From the NCBI GenBank assembly GCA_024741835.1, contig JAENRP010000005.1, positions 364,764 through 428,763 of the forward strand: 64,000 nucleotides of DNA, in the 5' to 3' direction. This document shows, piece after piece, positions 11,776 to 23,933 of the stretch; within the stretch, counting starts at the first letter, position 1, and each line of letters starts with the position of its first letter. Both the position numbers and the translations under genes were made by a program. This DNA comes from Diplocarpon mali (lineage: Eukaryota > Ascomycota > Leotiomycetes > Helotiales > Drepanopezizaceae). The notes beneath the pieces are model-generated. The model was given only the letters and a program-made list of their open reading frames with translations. It had not been told where the DNA came from and did not search any database.

Positions 11776-11780
11776 ACATT
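11776..11780. repeat. Target-site duplication, left copy (ACATT)
   Basis: ACATT lies immediately before the 5' LTR and is repeated exactly at 18974-18978 after the 3' LTR. A 5-bp duplication is the normal product of copia integrase. Confidence 0.85.
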
Positions 11781-11952
11781 TGTTGCGCCATAAGGAGCCT
11801 CAGGCACTGAGGCATCTGAGGACTGGCTTATGTAATGTACCCCTGAAGTGGCCACGGAGCACTTCTATAAAGGGAGCTTAAGTATATAGTTAGAGTAGAA
11901 ATTTACAAGCTTCTACCACTATTGAGAATCTACCTCTAAATATAGTATAACA
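11781..11952 (+). repeat. 5' LTR of RIP-mutated copia element
   Basis: 172 bp, starting TGTTGCGCCATAAGG and ending GTATAACA. It aligns along its whole length to 18800-18973, sharing for example GTGGCCACGGAGCACTT and the TATAAAGGGAGCTTA box. Differences are mostly C/T and A/G transitions. Confidence 0.92.
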
Positions 11953-14900
11953 GTTATTAGTACTATTCGCAACTCTTAAGGAGCAAACAATTAAAAATCT
12001 ACTATATTTAAAGACTTCTTAGAGAGGTTTTACTACTATTTTTCATCTATTCTCCTTTGCCTATATGCGTTATACGACCTAACTCAACGTTCTAACGCTT
12101 TTAGTCAACTAATACTATACTTCCTACTATCTTAGTCAATATAAGCGAATACTAGTAAAAAGAAGCTTAAGAGCTTAGCTTTAGTAGAGTTATACTTTAG
12201 GATAGGAAGTTATAGCGCATTTAGCACGCTAAGCTAAAGTTTTAGGCCGAATTTCTACGCCTTTAGAAGTATATAGAGAAGCTAAGATAGGTTAATAACC
12301 TTAAACTGTATGCTATAGAGATAGGAAACTAAGCTCCGCTTTATAAGAACGAAGCTCTATATCTGCTAGATCTAGAAATAGAACTGCTGCAGCTTGAAAA
12401 AATTGTAAAAGGATAGGACTAAAGAGTATTATAAAGCTATTATAAGTTGTACTAATAGTAGGAAGCTACCGATTAACAAATGCTAGCTCTACTACTACCT
12501 GCGAAGATAATAGCTAAAGACGTAGAGCTAGAGTATAAAATGGCAGTAATGCAATATAATCTCTTAGTAGAAACGTAGAAAAGGAATAGGAGCTCCTATA
12601 CTTAATTATACCATTGGATTATTAAGATAGTATACCTTATATTGCTTCAAGCAGTGCAATATAACTATAAGGAAGCGGGGAAACTATCAATTTAATAGAT
12701 TGTGGAGCACTTGCGCAAGGAACTAGCCCCCTTTGAGGTTAGTATAATAGAGTCAATTCGGGAAGATTATAATACTAAGCTCTTTAAAACTAAGAGTAGT
12801 AAAGTGGACCTGAAGACCTAGCTTGCTAGCTTTAAAGAGATCTATTAAGAAGCTCGAACTTATAGAATCCCAAAGGTTCAAGGCTCCCTTGCAATTATAA
12901 AGTTTCTATAGTTAGTTTACCGCTAGGCTCTCACTTAGTCCTAGCAGACTTAGGCAAAGCTTATTAAAGATAATAAGCTAAGTCTAAAGTACGGAAAAGA
13001 TATAGTCTACTATATCAATTAGTTCTCGAGCTTAATAGAGCGAAGCCTTGCAAGCTCCTTGTCAAAGGCAACCCTTAGAGTATACGCCTCGCTTAGAAGA
13101 GTAGGCGATTATACTAATCTAGGAGCACCGAGTAAAGGCAAGGCGAAGAAGACTCTTAAGGGGAGTGTTAAAAAGTGCCTTTGCCCCTAGGTCAAAAATC
13201 ACTTCTAGAACCTAAAGGAGTGTAATAGGCTGAAATACGCCTTAACTAGCGCTAAGGAAGGTATGCTTCGAAACCTCCCTAGCTATAATGAGGTCAAAAG
13301 AACGCGTGAAAACCTTGCTTCCTTAGAATAGAGAGAGCTCTATGCTAAGCTCTCTTATATTAAATAAGCTCCTATGGATCAATTTAAAGAGAGAATATCT
13401 GCCGAAGCTTTAAGGAGCAGCAAATCCAAGATCATCGCCGCCCTCTTAGATCTAGCTCTCTTCGAAGACTTTACCCTAGGAATATACTCCACCCTTAGAG
13501 CTCCCTACGCTCTCTCGAATACAATCCTACTTGATAACTGCGCTGCGACGTACCTTATTAATTGAAAGGAGCTTTTAGTTCCTAGATCATTGAAAATCGC
13601 ATATCCTTAGGACTATATAAAGGCAGGGAGCTCGAGTCTGCTAATAAGGGAGAGGGGTATACATCTAATGAAAGGGGTTCTTGCTAATAAAGGAGACTTA
13701 GAGCTTAGGAATGTAGCGCTTGTAGATGGGTTTAATATTAATATTATCTCAAAGCCTCTTTTAAAGAAGGCTAGGGTATAGTATATAGGCTTAGACGCGA
13801 CGCTCTAAAGGGGTATAGCAGATAATAATATAGTTGTAAAGCAGCTAGAGCGTAGGTCGAATGTCATAGTATTTAAATATAAGCTTATCAACTTTTATAA
13901 TGCTCTTAACTCGCTATGCTATACTTAACCAACCTGCCTAGCTTTCCCTACTTTATAATAGCGTCTGCAAAGCTAATATAAACCCTTAAGGAGTAGCGTA
14001 TTCCTAAGAGCTAGGAACGATTCGGCAGATATTTAGCACCTTCGATTAAGCTATCTAAGAGCTAAGGCGCTTAAGAAGCTTATGCTAAACGCAAGAGGGG
14101 TAAAGATCAAGGGGAAGCTATAAATCAATTGTAAAGCTTGCGCTTAGGCAAAAGCTAAGCAAAAGCCTTTTAAGAGAGAGTCAGATTTTAAGGCTTTAAG
14201 ACCGTTCTTTAAGTGCTCCTAGGACCTATTTGACTATAGTATATCAAGCCTCTCCTTAGAAAGCTGGCTTCTCTTAATTAAGGATGAATTTAATAGGAAG
14301 TTATTTAGATATACTCTACTTTATAAGTCCCTAACGCTAGTTCTAAAAGCTCTTTAATCTTTTAAAGTATAGGTAAAGTGCTATTACTACCTCTCCTTAT
14401 ATATTCTAAGGAGCGATAATGATACCTTAGTATTTCCCCTATAGGGAGCATCGAAATATAAAGAGTAGTACAAAGCTAAAGGCATAGAGGTAGAAGTCAC
14501 TCTATCCTATACTTATAAACCAAATAGAGCTTTCGAAAGAGCAGGAGCAGAGATTATTAAAAAGGCACTTACTATGCTAATTTCTACTAACCTCCCGGAG
14601 CACCTATGGCCTAAAGCCGTACTAATAGTAATATACTTCTATAATATCGGCCTATTAAAGCGCAAGGGATGGAAGAGTCCAAATGAGGTGCTTTAGCTCT
14701 AGTTTAAATAATACTTTAAGTAGTATGATCCGCAGATCATTATAAAGCTTACTACTAATTTAAGACTAGAATGGGGGGGTATAAAAGCGTATAGAGCGCG
14801 CGCGTACCTATTGGCAAAGGAGAGGGAAGCTTTAAAGAATAAAAGAGCTTTTAAAACTATGCTATAAGGGTATATTAGATACTTAGTTAATTACTGCGCT

Positions 14901-17599
14901 ACTAATATATATAGGATCTAAATGCCTAAGCTCCGAAAGGTTATAATCTCTTAAAACGTCGAATTCGATAAGTCCAAATTCTACTTTAAGGAGTATAAAA
15001 AGGTGGCTGGCTACCTGCTCCTAATTATTAAAGAGATTGTACAAATGATTAAAGAGGAGGAGGAGGAAGCTTAAGACGCTGAGTTAATTATCGAAAACAT
15101 AAAGGGAGCTTTAGACGAGCAGCCTGCGGATAATCTAGTAGGAGGTAAGCCTATTAATCTTTTACTAATAGAAGCTCTAAGCTCAGATCTATCGAGGGCT
15201 CTCGTCCCTTATAAGGCTACTTATAGCGTTTCTACTCTAGCTACTTAAAAGCAGCTGCCTAGTAGCAAAGGGTTAGACGCTTTAAGACAACTGTCAATAG
15301 TTGGAAGGAGCGTTAAAAGCGATATTATAAATGCCAGTTCCGCTGGGGAGCGCAATACCGGGCCTCTAGTTGCTATACAGACTAAGCAATCGCAAGGGCA
15401 GGAGCAGGCCCTTTAATTACTAAAAGCTCTACTATAGGCAACTAGTAAAGAAGTACGCTAGCTCTTATTAGAAGCACCGATCGATCGAGAGCTACGCTAA
15501 GATATAGAAGCTCTTAAGGGTAATACTAAAAGAGGGAGCTCTTTAAAACTAATAGAAGCTTAGCCTAAAGTACTTGATATAAGGGCCTTTCGAAAACGCA
15601 AAAAGCCTAATAAGGAGCAGGAAATGGTACTTATACCGCTCTATAGGTTAAAAAGGAGAAGAGGGAGCAGGAATGCTATATACGCAACGTATGTTAAGGA
15701 TCTCTTGCTAGCCCTTAAAGAACCTAAAATATATTAGTTAGAGTAGGTAAATAGCTTTATATCGACTTTCTAGCTAAGTTAGAAGCCTGCGAGAACTGAT
15801 AGAGAAGAGTATAAAGCGGTATACTGCGTTATTACCGCGGCGACTTAATCTAGAAGCTCTAAAGGAAACTCTACCCTTCTAATTCTACCTTAAGATAAGC
15901 TTCCTAAAGCGCCAACTCATTAGAAGGAGCTTGCAAATTACCCTTTTGGAGAGCAATTTAAAAAGGGAGCTAGAATTAAGATTAAGAACCTAAAAGCGCG
16001 CAATTGCTAGAGAGTAATCGATAGAAGCGAGGCTATAACAAGGCCTATACTACTTAAGTGGGTCTTTACCTATAAGCTAAGCTCCTCTAAGGAGATTAGC
16101 CGCTTTAGGTTAAGAATTATAATAAAGGGAGATCTTTAAGAGAAAGCTTTTATTTTCTCTACTTACGCTGTAACGCTTATATTAAGATCTTTTAAGGTTA
16201 TAATAGCGATAGCCGCTAAATTCGATATAGAGCTCTAATAGTTTAATATTATTAACGCCTTTATAAATGCTAAGAGAGACCCTTAGAGCGCGCCAGTTAT
16301 TTACTTCTTACTAAATAGTTAAAAGCAGAAAGATAAGGTAGTAGAGCTCGATCGCGCCTTATACGGCCTTCGAGACTCCCTAGCGCTCTAGTACAAGGAT
16401 TTTACCAATACTCTAAAGTCTCTAAAGCTTACCCCTTTTAGTAAGGAGCCTTATATATTCGTTAATAAGGATAGGACTATATTTATAGCCTTCTATATTA
16501 ATAATATATAAGTAATATACTACTCCTCTTATGTAGAGGAAGCTTAAAAGATTATAAAGGGACTGCGCGAAGCATACGAATTAATAGCTATAGGAGATAT
16601 TAAGTGGTTCTTAAGGGTAAGAGTCTCTTGAGATAGGAAGCAGGGTATAATTACTCTACTTTATAACGCTTATATTAAGAAGATGGTGAAGAGGTTCGGC
16701 CTTAATATAAGGCGTTTCCCTAGTACGCCGCTTCCCTACTTCGAACTTAAAAAGAACTATAAAACAGCTTTCTACTTAAGAATTAAGGAGTTCTAGGAAA
16801 AAGTAGGCTCTGCCTTATATATAGCTATTATACTGCGCTTAAATATAGCTTTTGCAGTCGCCCAGCTATCTTATTTCTATATAAACCCAAGCTCCGAATA
16901 CCTTAAAGCTATCAATTGGATAATACGCTACCTTTTTAGTATACGCTTCCTAGGAATCACTTATAGTCGATTTAGCAGATTAAATAACCTAGTAGTATTG
17001 TTAGATGCTTCCTTTGCAAATGATCTAAAGATAAGGCGCTCCTCCTACGGTTTTATTATATTCCTATTTGAAAGAGCAATCGTTTAAAAGGCCTTAAAGC
17101 AACCGATAGTTACTACTTCTACTATAGAGGCTGAGCTCTTAGGAGTAGCGCATATAGTGAAGGAGATGATAGCTTTAAGACGGTTCTTTAAGGAAATATA
17201 GCTTAAGGTAGAAGCTCTATAGTCTATATTTTGCGATAATTAATAGATAATATAGCTTATTATAAGAGACTCTTAAAGGATTTCTATAAAGCTTTAATAC
17301 ATTGATATATATAATATATAACTACGATAGGAGTACTAAAAAGGGAGCTTTCAAGTGGCCTATCTCCCTACTAAGGATATGCACGCTGATAGCCTTACTA
17401 AAAACCTTCCTTAATAAAAGTTCGAGAGCTTTATTAAGCTTTTGAACCTTTAAGACGCAAGAGGTCTAATCGAAAAGCTAGCATTTTAAATGCTTCACAA
17501 TCCTTTCATATCTCCTTTGTAATAGCAAGTGGGAAGGAAGCGTAAGATAGGGTTCAATTTTCCTTATACTAATATATAAGGAGGCTTAAAACTAACTCC

Positions 17600-18514
17600 C
17601 TTAGATAATCAGAACCTTTAATAGCTTTGCAAATAATATAAGGGCGCGTTCCTATCGAAAAGCAACCGACTCCTCTAGTAGCATAGCCCTAGGAGCCGCC
17701 TAAGGAGCAACGCTGGAAGCAATAATAGGAGCAGCCGCAGGAGCCTCAAAAGCCTTTGCAAAGCGGGCGGCGAGGCTAAGAGGTGCTATAATTGGCGGCA
17801 GCAAGAGCTCTTGACCAACTGGTTTTAAGAAGCTATTAGCTATAGTATAAGAAAGCTTATAATTAATGTACCCTTTAATAATACTACCTCCTTTATCTCT
17901 CTCTAGCGCGCCTTCCGAAGCTCCTCTCTTACCTTCCTTTTAGTGGCGGCAAGGCCCTAAACTGCTTATTAGTAGCAAACCACTTAAAGGGAGCTTGAGA
18001 ATGTACTGCAGAGTTACTATCGTTCTCCTTTAATAAGAATATATAATCTTCCTATGCTTCTAAGGCGCTAATAGGAAGCTCTTAGCACGCGTGGCCTCCT
18101 TTTGTATAACGAAAGCAGCATACTCCTACTATACTATTAAAGTATACGCCAGCCGACTTCCTAGCTAGGAAGCTCCAAACGCACCCCTTATATAGTATAT
18201 TCCTTATTAGCCCCTGCTCTAGCTTGCGATAGGAAGAGGGAGCTGCAGAGGGGACCGCTGGTGTTCTAGGAACTACGGCCTAAGGGGTGGTAGGGAGGGG
18301 AGGAGGCGCGCTCCCTTTTAGGGGTATTACTACATCGAACGTCTCAGGCGCGTTATTATCCTCTTACTATCTACTGCGCTAAAAAGCTCTAAGCTATATC
18401 CAAGCACAACGACTTCGCTATAAGTCTTTAGCAAGAGTAAGGGAGTATAATTAGAAAGCTTATAGTAGTAGCCCTAGTAAGGCGCTCCTTAGAGTTATTA
18501 TTGCTATTCTCCAT
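17600..18514 (-). pseudogene. Degenerate antisense ORF between pol and 3' LTR of the copia element
   Basis: On minus, an ATG at 18512-18514 opens MENSNNNSKERLTRATTISF, then the frame breaks. After a shift a readable stretch appears (TPAVPSAAPSSYRKLEQGL, GCVWSFLARKSAGVYF, VGVCCFRYTKGGHAC) with a spaced-cysteine pattern, continuing with APFKWFATNKQFRALPP. Several TAG/TAA codons interrupt it, consistent with the same RIP that killed pol. The C-x-W and C-C...G-G-H-x-C spacing suggests a small Cys/His cluster, but I cannot name the family. It lies in the roughly 1.3 kb between the end of RNase H and the 3' LTR and runs opposite to gag-pol. Confidence 0.5.
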
Positions 18515-18799
18515 TTTAAAGTGATTATTTAAAGAAGTATAAGAAAGGAAAGCTTTATAGGGGAAAAACGCGTACTTTTATAGGCGCGCTGCCTTTGTTG
18601 ACTTTCCTTTATCACCTGATTTAGCTTCTATTCTATAGAAGAAGCACTTAGAACGCGCTTCCTCTTTTATTTATTATAGCTTTATTAAGCAATTTTTATT
18701 ATTCTAAAAGCTAGGGAGTATAATAAAGGAGTCTTATATACTAGATCTGGCGCTAGTTATAGCTAAGCCTAGCTTAGGAGCTGCTTCTCACCTAAGGGG

Positions 18800-18973
18800 T
18801 GTATTGCGCTATAAGGAGCCTCAAGCACTAAGGCATTTGAGGACTGGCTTATGTAATATACCCCTGAAGTGGCCACGGAGCACTTTTATAAAGGGAGCTT
18901 AGGTATACAGTTAGAGTAGAAATTTACAAGCTTCTGCCACTACTGAGAATCCACCTCTAAATACAGTACGACA
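18800..18973 (+). repeat. 3' LTR of RIP-mutated copia element
   Basis: 174 bp, starting TGTATTGCGCTATAAGG and ending CAGTACGACA, 2 bp longer than the 5' LTR near its start. It is preceded by the short purine run AAGGGG, a possible polypurine tract. Confidence 0.92.
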
Positions 18974-18978
18974 ACATT
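18974..18978. repeat. Target-site duplication, right copy (ACATT)
   Basis: Exact copy of the ACATT at 11776-11780, flanking the other end of the element. Confidence 0.85.
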
Positions 18979-19350
18979 CCTATAAATTAGACCCTGTTTT
19001 ACGAGCTCATCTCTTGACAATAGCACCTCAAGTATCGTCAATATGTCCCCAAATCAACTCCGACCCTTCATCTACTAGAGGTATTGATCAGCTACAAGTC
19101 ACAATAGTCATGTGGCACGTATTATTTGCTCCTCGGCTCAATATGATGGTATTCTAACACGGAAAGAGATGACTGGGTATCATAGCCTACAAAGAAACGC
19201 GCTCTACCCTGGTATTGATCAAAATCAAAAAGGAGAAATATCTCCCCCCAACTGCCACCCATTAAACTTTCCCCATCTGCTTCGGAAACATGTCTTTACG
19301 ACGTGGAAATGGAAATATCCGTACAAAATCTTCACCCACTCCTTGCTTCT

Positions 19351-22300
19351 CTAAACGTCCTTAGAGGAACGGCCTATAACTCGACTGAATCTAGACATGA
19401 GACTGGCCTGGGGAACATCGCGCGGTCTTGGCTTCAGGGCTGGGATGCGACGGACCTGCGCGAATAGACCTTGATACTCCCAGAGGCTATGCTTTGTGGC
19501 TTCGCCTACGCATCGACCCGCGAGGACAATGAAGGCTCGCTGGACTACGCGCGGTGCAGTCAGCACCTCAATCGTCCTAGCAGGTAGTAATATTAGGTCT
19601 GGAAATGGAATCGGCTTATTTCAGCACTTACATATTCGCTCCTCCTCGTCCACGTAGTTCGCCAGTCCGACTGTATCAACCACATCATCGATGTCAAATA
19701 AAGAGTTGTCGCTCATACGATGTCTCATATCGGGCTTCGGTGGCTCTTCTCGGTTCTGGAAACGCTCCATAACGGTAGGGCTGCTCAAGAGTTGATCTTG
19801 TAGCTCTGTTCGGAATCGGCTCTCCAAACTGCTCACATGACCACTCCAAGGGTAGACACCGTCTGCAAAAAAATTCAGCAGACTACCACGAAAAAGAGAC
19901 AGAAGTGCTTGCTTACCAGGGGATTCATAGATCATGTGAAATTTCTTCTCGTCGGATGCTTGAGCGACAGCGAGTTCGACAGACACGGCAGTTGTCGGCT
20001 CGGCACGTAGAAAATCTGTTGACTGATTACGAACAGCTGAGTTTGCCATGGATCTACCGAAGGAGGAGAAAGAGTCTAAATTTCTAGACTTTGCCATAGG
20101 AATGCCCGATATATGAAGACGTGCTGGAGGTATATTACGTGTCAAGCTATGTTCTGCAGTTGAAGGATTATCCTAAGTGACTATTAGCCTCGGGTCACAT
20201 TATGAAGGGAACTTGAGAAGAAAACGAGCCTTCATTCAATCGCTAGATAGGCAGCTTACCTCCTTTCGTCGGGAAGGAACACCTGGACTGGTAAAAGTAC
20301 GAGAGCCGTTTGCCAGATCGATAATTGGCGAAGGGATCCGCGTTGGTGTTGCAGTGTGGCGAGTGCGGAGCTCGTTTATCGATGAGTACTGTCGTGGAGA
20401 AATACTGCTTACCTGAGTTCGTTGGCCTTGACTATCACATGGAACGAAGTTGCTCATGGTTCCTGGACTTCTGCTTCCCTTATTTTCTAGGACCGCCATA
20501 CTTGAGCCTAAAAAAGAACTATCCCCCGCGGTGGATTTGTTCTTTTCCTGCGGTCTTTGACTGCTCGTCGTATCTGAATCTCGAGCTTGCAGACAATCAG
20601 ACACGGCGACTGAAGCCCCTAAAACTGCAGAAGTGTCATGGGCTGAGGTTGGGGCGCGCATAGTATCCGTTCCTCCTGGTTGTTTTATCGCACTTATTCC
20701 GCCAGCTCGTTTGTTCGCTGGACCTGGGCCTGAAATTATTGAGCTTGAAGGACGCTCATTCATTGAGGTTGGCGAGCGCGTGTTGACTAACTTTGGAGCT
20801 TGCGTAGTGTTCAAAGCCACCCTCGAGGCTCTAGATTCTGAAACCCGGCTATTGCCTTGGATATGTGTGACCATATTCGCTGATCCACGACTGACCATAA
20901 TTCCCGGTCCCGTATAATTTGCAGCCGCACTGAAGTCTGGATCGAGTAGACGTGGATCAACACCGACGTTGCTGGGCAGTTGCTGGCCAGTGACTCCTCC
21001 GAATTGGCTCCCTCTACCTTGTAAGTGCTCAGATGTCTGTTCAATCGGCTTTGAGATCATCTTTTTCAAGTCCTTGGTGCGCTTGTTTGATAGACTGAAT
21101 ATAGAAAACATCGATTTGGATTTCGAGAGGAGAGGTCTAGGAGCAGAGGGAATTGATGGTCTCATGGAAGAAAATCCCGAAGCTTGTGAGTTATCCGAAG
21201 CCACCTTGTCGGGCCCCTCCGTGAACTGTTCCAAATAAGACGCACTTGCTGACTCGTCAGTCATGCTATTCAGTTTCGATGCAGAATTTCTCGATCGCAC
21301 GACAGGAGCTCTGCTCAGTACCGGCACACGACCCATCATCTGAGCTACTGTGGAGGACTTGGTCAATTGAGGTGCCGCAGCTGGAAGATCAAAGTGCACT
21401 GTATTTTTTGATCTACTACTACGTGGCGCGGCAGCTGATCCAGCTCCTTGTGAAGCAGGTGTCTTCAACGCAGAACGCAGGGTTGATGGTTGACTGTTCA
21501 TCTGAGCAATAGTTGAAGATTTCCGCAAGGTCGGTACAGACACATAGTCAGCTGTTCGAGGTGTGACAGTAAAGACATCCTTGGATGACGAGATCAATCC
21601 CATTGACGCCGCGGGTGGAGGGAGATCCAGAGCCTCTTCCATAACTGTACCCTTACCCCAGGTGTGCTCGGGTCTTAGAGGCTCGCCGATGATAGGTCGT
21701 GGCCTGGGGGTCGGCTGAGGCGTCGTAGTCCTGTCACGAAGATTGAATATAGAAATGGATTGTCTCAGCATACTCTGGCTTTTTTGCTGAGGGGCCTTTA
21801 GGCTGTTGTTCTTGGGGGCATTGGCGTTGACTTCGACAGAAGAAGGCAGGTGAGCACCGGCACCTCTGGAAGAGGATTCAGCACTTTGGACCTCGTCTTC
21901 TCCTTCTTCTTCTACCTCTACTACTGGCTCTACGACTCCTTTATCGAGAAGCTGAGAGCCACTTATCAGGACGTTGCTAGGTGCCTCGTTCGACGACGTA
22001 GCTTTATTGCCACTTTTCTGACGTATTGCTGAGAACTCGGCCCGCAAATCATCACTGAAACACCTTGAGTCCGAATGCGGACTTGTGTATATGCTTGGCA
22101 TCAGAGTAGAAGCATGATCGAGTATATGGTCAATCCCGACTGAAACCTTTGGAGCTGATCTTGATACTCTCTCCATCATATCGAAGGCCGAAGTATGACT
22201 GCGAATACTTGGGTTAAAGACCTGTCCGTTGACATTTACTCTAGAAGGTGTAGGAGCAGCGGTAGTAATCTCAGATCGAGGCTGAATCGCTTTCTTTCTT

Positions 22301-23933
22301 TTCTCCATGGACTGCTCACAATATCTGCCGCTACCGCTACCGCTGCCGACAGGGCCTGTCGGTCTCTCAGAAGCAGCAACCTCAATCCTCTCACCTCTGT
22401 CTTCGGTTATTCTCCGACTCTCTTCTCGCTCTCTTCTGTCGTCGACGGAATCCTTGTAACTAGGTGAGATCCTCCCTCGGACCTCCTGCTTTTTATGAAA
22501 ATTTTGATTCTCGGGGATTTTCAAATTATCGCCATACGGAGATTCCAAACAGGACGCATCGTTCTCAAGACCAGTCCTAGCTGTGGCAGGGGAACCGAAG
22601 TATGAACCTTCCTCCACCGTCGCTCCGGTGTCATGCAATAGAGAAGTTTCCCTAGACAATGTCCTTGGTCTTTGCCGAACGTTATAGTCTTGCTTTTGAA
22701 CGACAGGATTGCGCACTTGGCGATTTCCGCTATGACCACGGTTGTGTGAAGTGATTTGAGACGAGGTTACAGAAGTGCGACTGCAGAGGTTGTCGCGCTT
22801 ATAGGACGTCGCACATAAAGTCGGATATTTGCTACCATCTGTGGACGAACCATAGGGTGCTTGAGTAGGTGAGAGATTGGTGCCAGAAGTCTGTCTCGAA
22901 TCGAATATGGCGAATCCTGATGTATCTTCATTATGCGTGCTAGCGACATCGAGTTTGGCAGGCAGCGCCAGGGCAGGTAAAGAGTTGACACCCAAGATAT
23001 GTTGGGAGACAAATGGAGATGGCTCTAGTACAGTGCTCACAGTGCTTGCGGAGTCGAGAGTGATCTGCGCGCAGGGTACTGGTGGTGCTTGATGTTTTTC
23101 AGCTTCATTTCGAATTGAGTTTTGCATGTCTGAGCTCTGGATAGACGGCTTGAGACTCGTTGGGTATCTGTTATATCTTGTATCCACTGAATCTCCAAAC
23201 TCAGAAGCATCGAAGTGACCTGTAGGACGGGGCAGTCCGAACTCTTCATCGGGGTGATCTCTGCGGCTCGAATCGTATTCTTCACGGCTCATATCATCTT
23301 CTTCAGAGGGATTTCTGCTGCTCTTATCTTCTTCTTCGGGTGTTTTTCTGCGGCTCGTGCCAAATGTACGATGCCAATGACCCATACTTGCACGACGATC
23401 CTCAAGGAGCTGTTGACTGCTGTCAATTTACATTCAATCGGAGAAGAGGAAGGTGACATTGGGAATAAGTTTGAGAGAGCAGCGCGACTCACTAATGGTG
23501 AGTTCGTAACGAGACCTTCGAAATCAAGGCGCGTCTCAAGGACGAGTGCGCAGCTGCTCGAGCCGTGACGTGTACGGGGAGTAGACGCGATAGAGGCAGG
23601 AGTAAGAGAAGCTAAAGAACCAGAGCAGTCACTCAATCCTCCTCGAGATCGAGGTTTGTGTATATGGCGGGGCGTAGCGTAGAGGGCGAAATCAGGCTCA
23701 GAAAAGTCGCTGCGCGCGCTCACACGTGGGATTGATGTCGCAGAAGCACGGGCGATCGAGGTAATCGATGATAAGCTGCTCCTTGATTCTTGAGAAGATA
23801 TATGTACCTCATCAAGCTCGAATGAGAGAGATCGTGGTATTTTGTGTTGAGGGAGAGGTGTGTGGGATGGCGAAGGTGAGGTAGAGCGTGCAGGCGACGG
23901 CCGCGCCGAGCCGCTACATAATGGGAGGTCCAT
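19351..23933 (-). CDS. Very large disordered hypothetical protein, 3' end ambiguous
   Basis: Exons: 23493-23933 (start ATG 23931-23933, MDLPLCSGSARPSPARS), 20260-23409, 19917-20172 and 19862 downward. If the stop TGA at 19621-19623 is used, the four exons give 1363 codons. Beyond that TGA the same frame stays open to a stop at 19351 and reads convincingly (NKPIPFPDLILLPARTIEV, VVQRAFIVLAGRCVGEAT). A strong donor (GTAAGT) sits just before the TGA, so an additional splice or a nonsense mutation is possible. The protein is Ser/Thr/Pro/Arg-rich with an acidic/basic repeat near residue 150-190 and repeated Ser-rich motifs (STVAQM occurs twice). A folded-looking C-terminal part (DGVYPWSGHVSSLESRFRTE, SLFDIDDVVDTVGLANYVDE) is probably the conserved core. 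I do not recognise the family. Confidence 0.75.

Larger units (their letters stand above)
11781..18973 (+). mobile_element. Full-length Ty1/copia LTR retrotransposon inactivated by RIP-like mutation
   Basis: The 7193-bp element is bounded by matching LTRs and a 5-bp target duplication. Plus-strand translation in a fixed order recovers degraded gag (about 12540-13370, with a Cys/His-knuckle relic KKCLCPWVKNHF), protease (LLDNCAATYLIN near 13530-13565), integrase (zinc-binding CKACA near 14140, then FNRKLFRYTLLYKS, LRSDNDTLVF and RAGAEIIKKALTML), reverse transcriptase (KWVFTYKLSSSKEISRFR near 16050) and RNase H (DASFANDLKIRRSSYGF, TSTIEAELLGVAH, KDMHADSLTKNLP). The order integrase before reverse transcriptase defines copia. 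Dozens of TAA/TAG codons interrupt the frame. Internal DNA is almost devoid of CA and TG and full of TA (16201-16260 has neither CA nor TG and about a dozen TA), the signature of repeat-induced point mutation. It is non-functional. Confidence 0.93.

Noticed and set aside
12000..18700. The AT-rich block as a possible centromere or mitochondrial insertion
   Set aside because: Plus-strand translation recovers copia gag, protease, integrase, RT and RNase H in order, bounded by LTRs and a target duplication; the AT richness is explained by RIP-type mutation.
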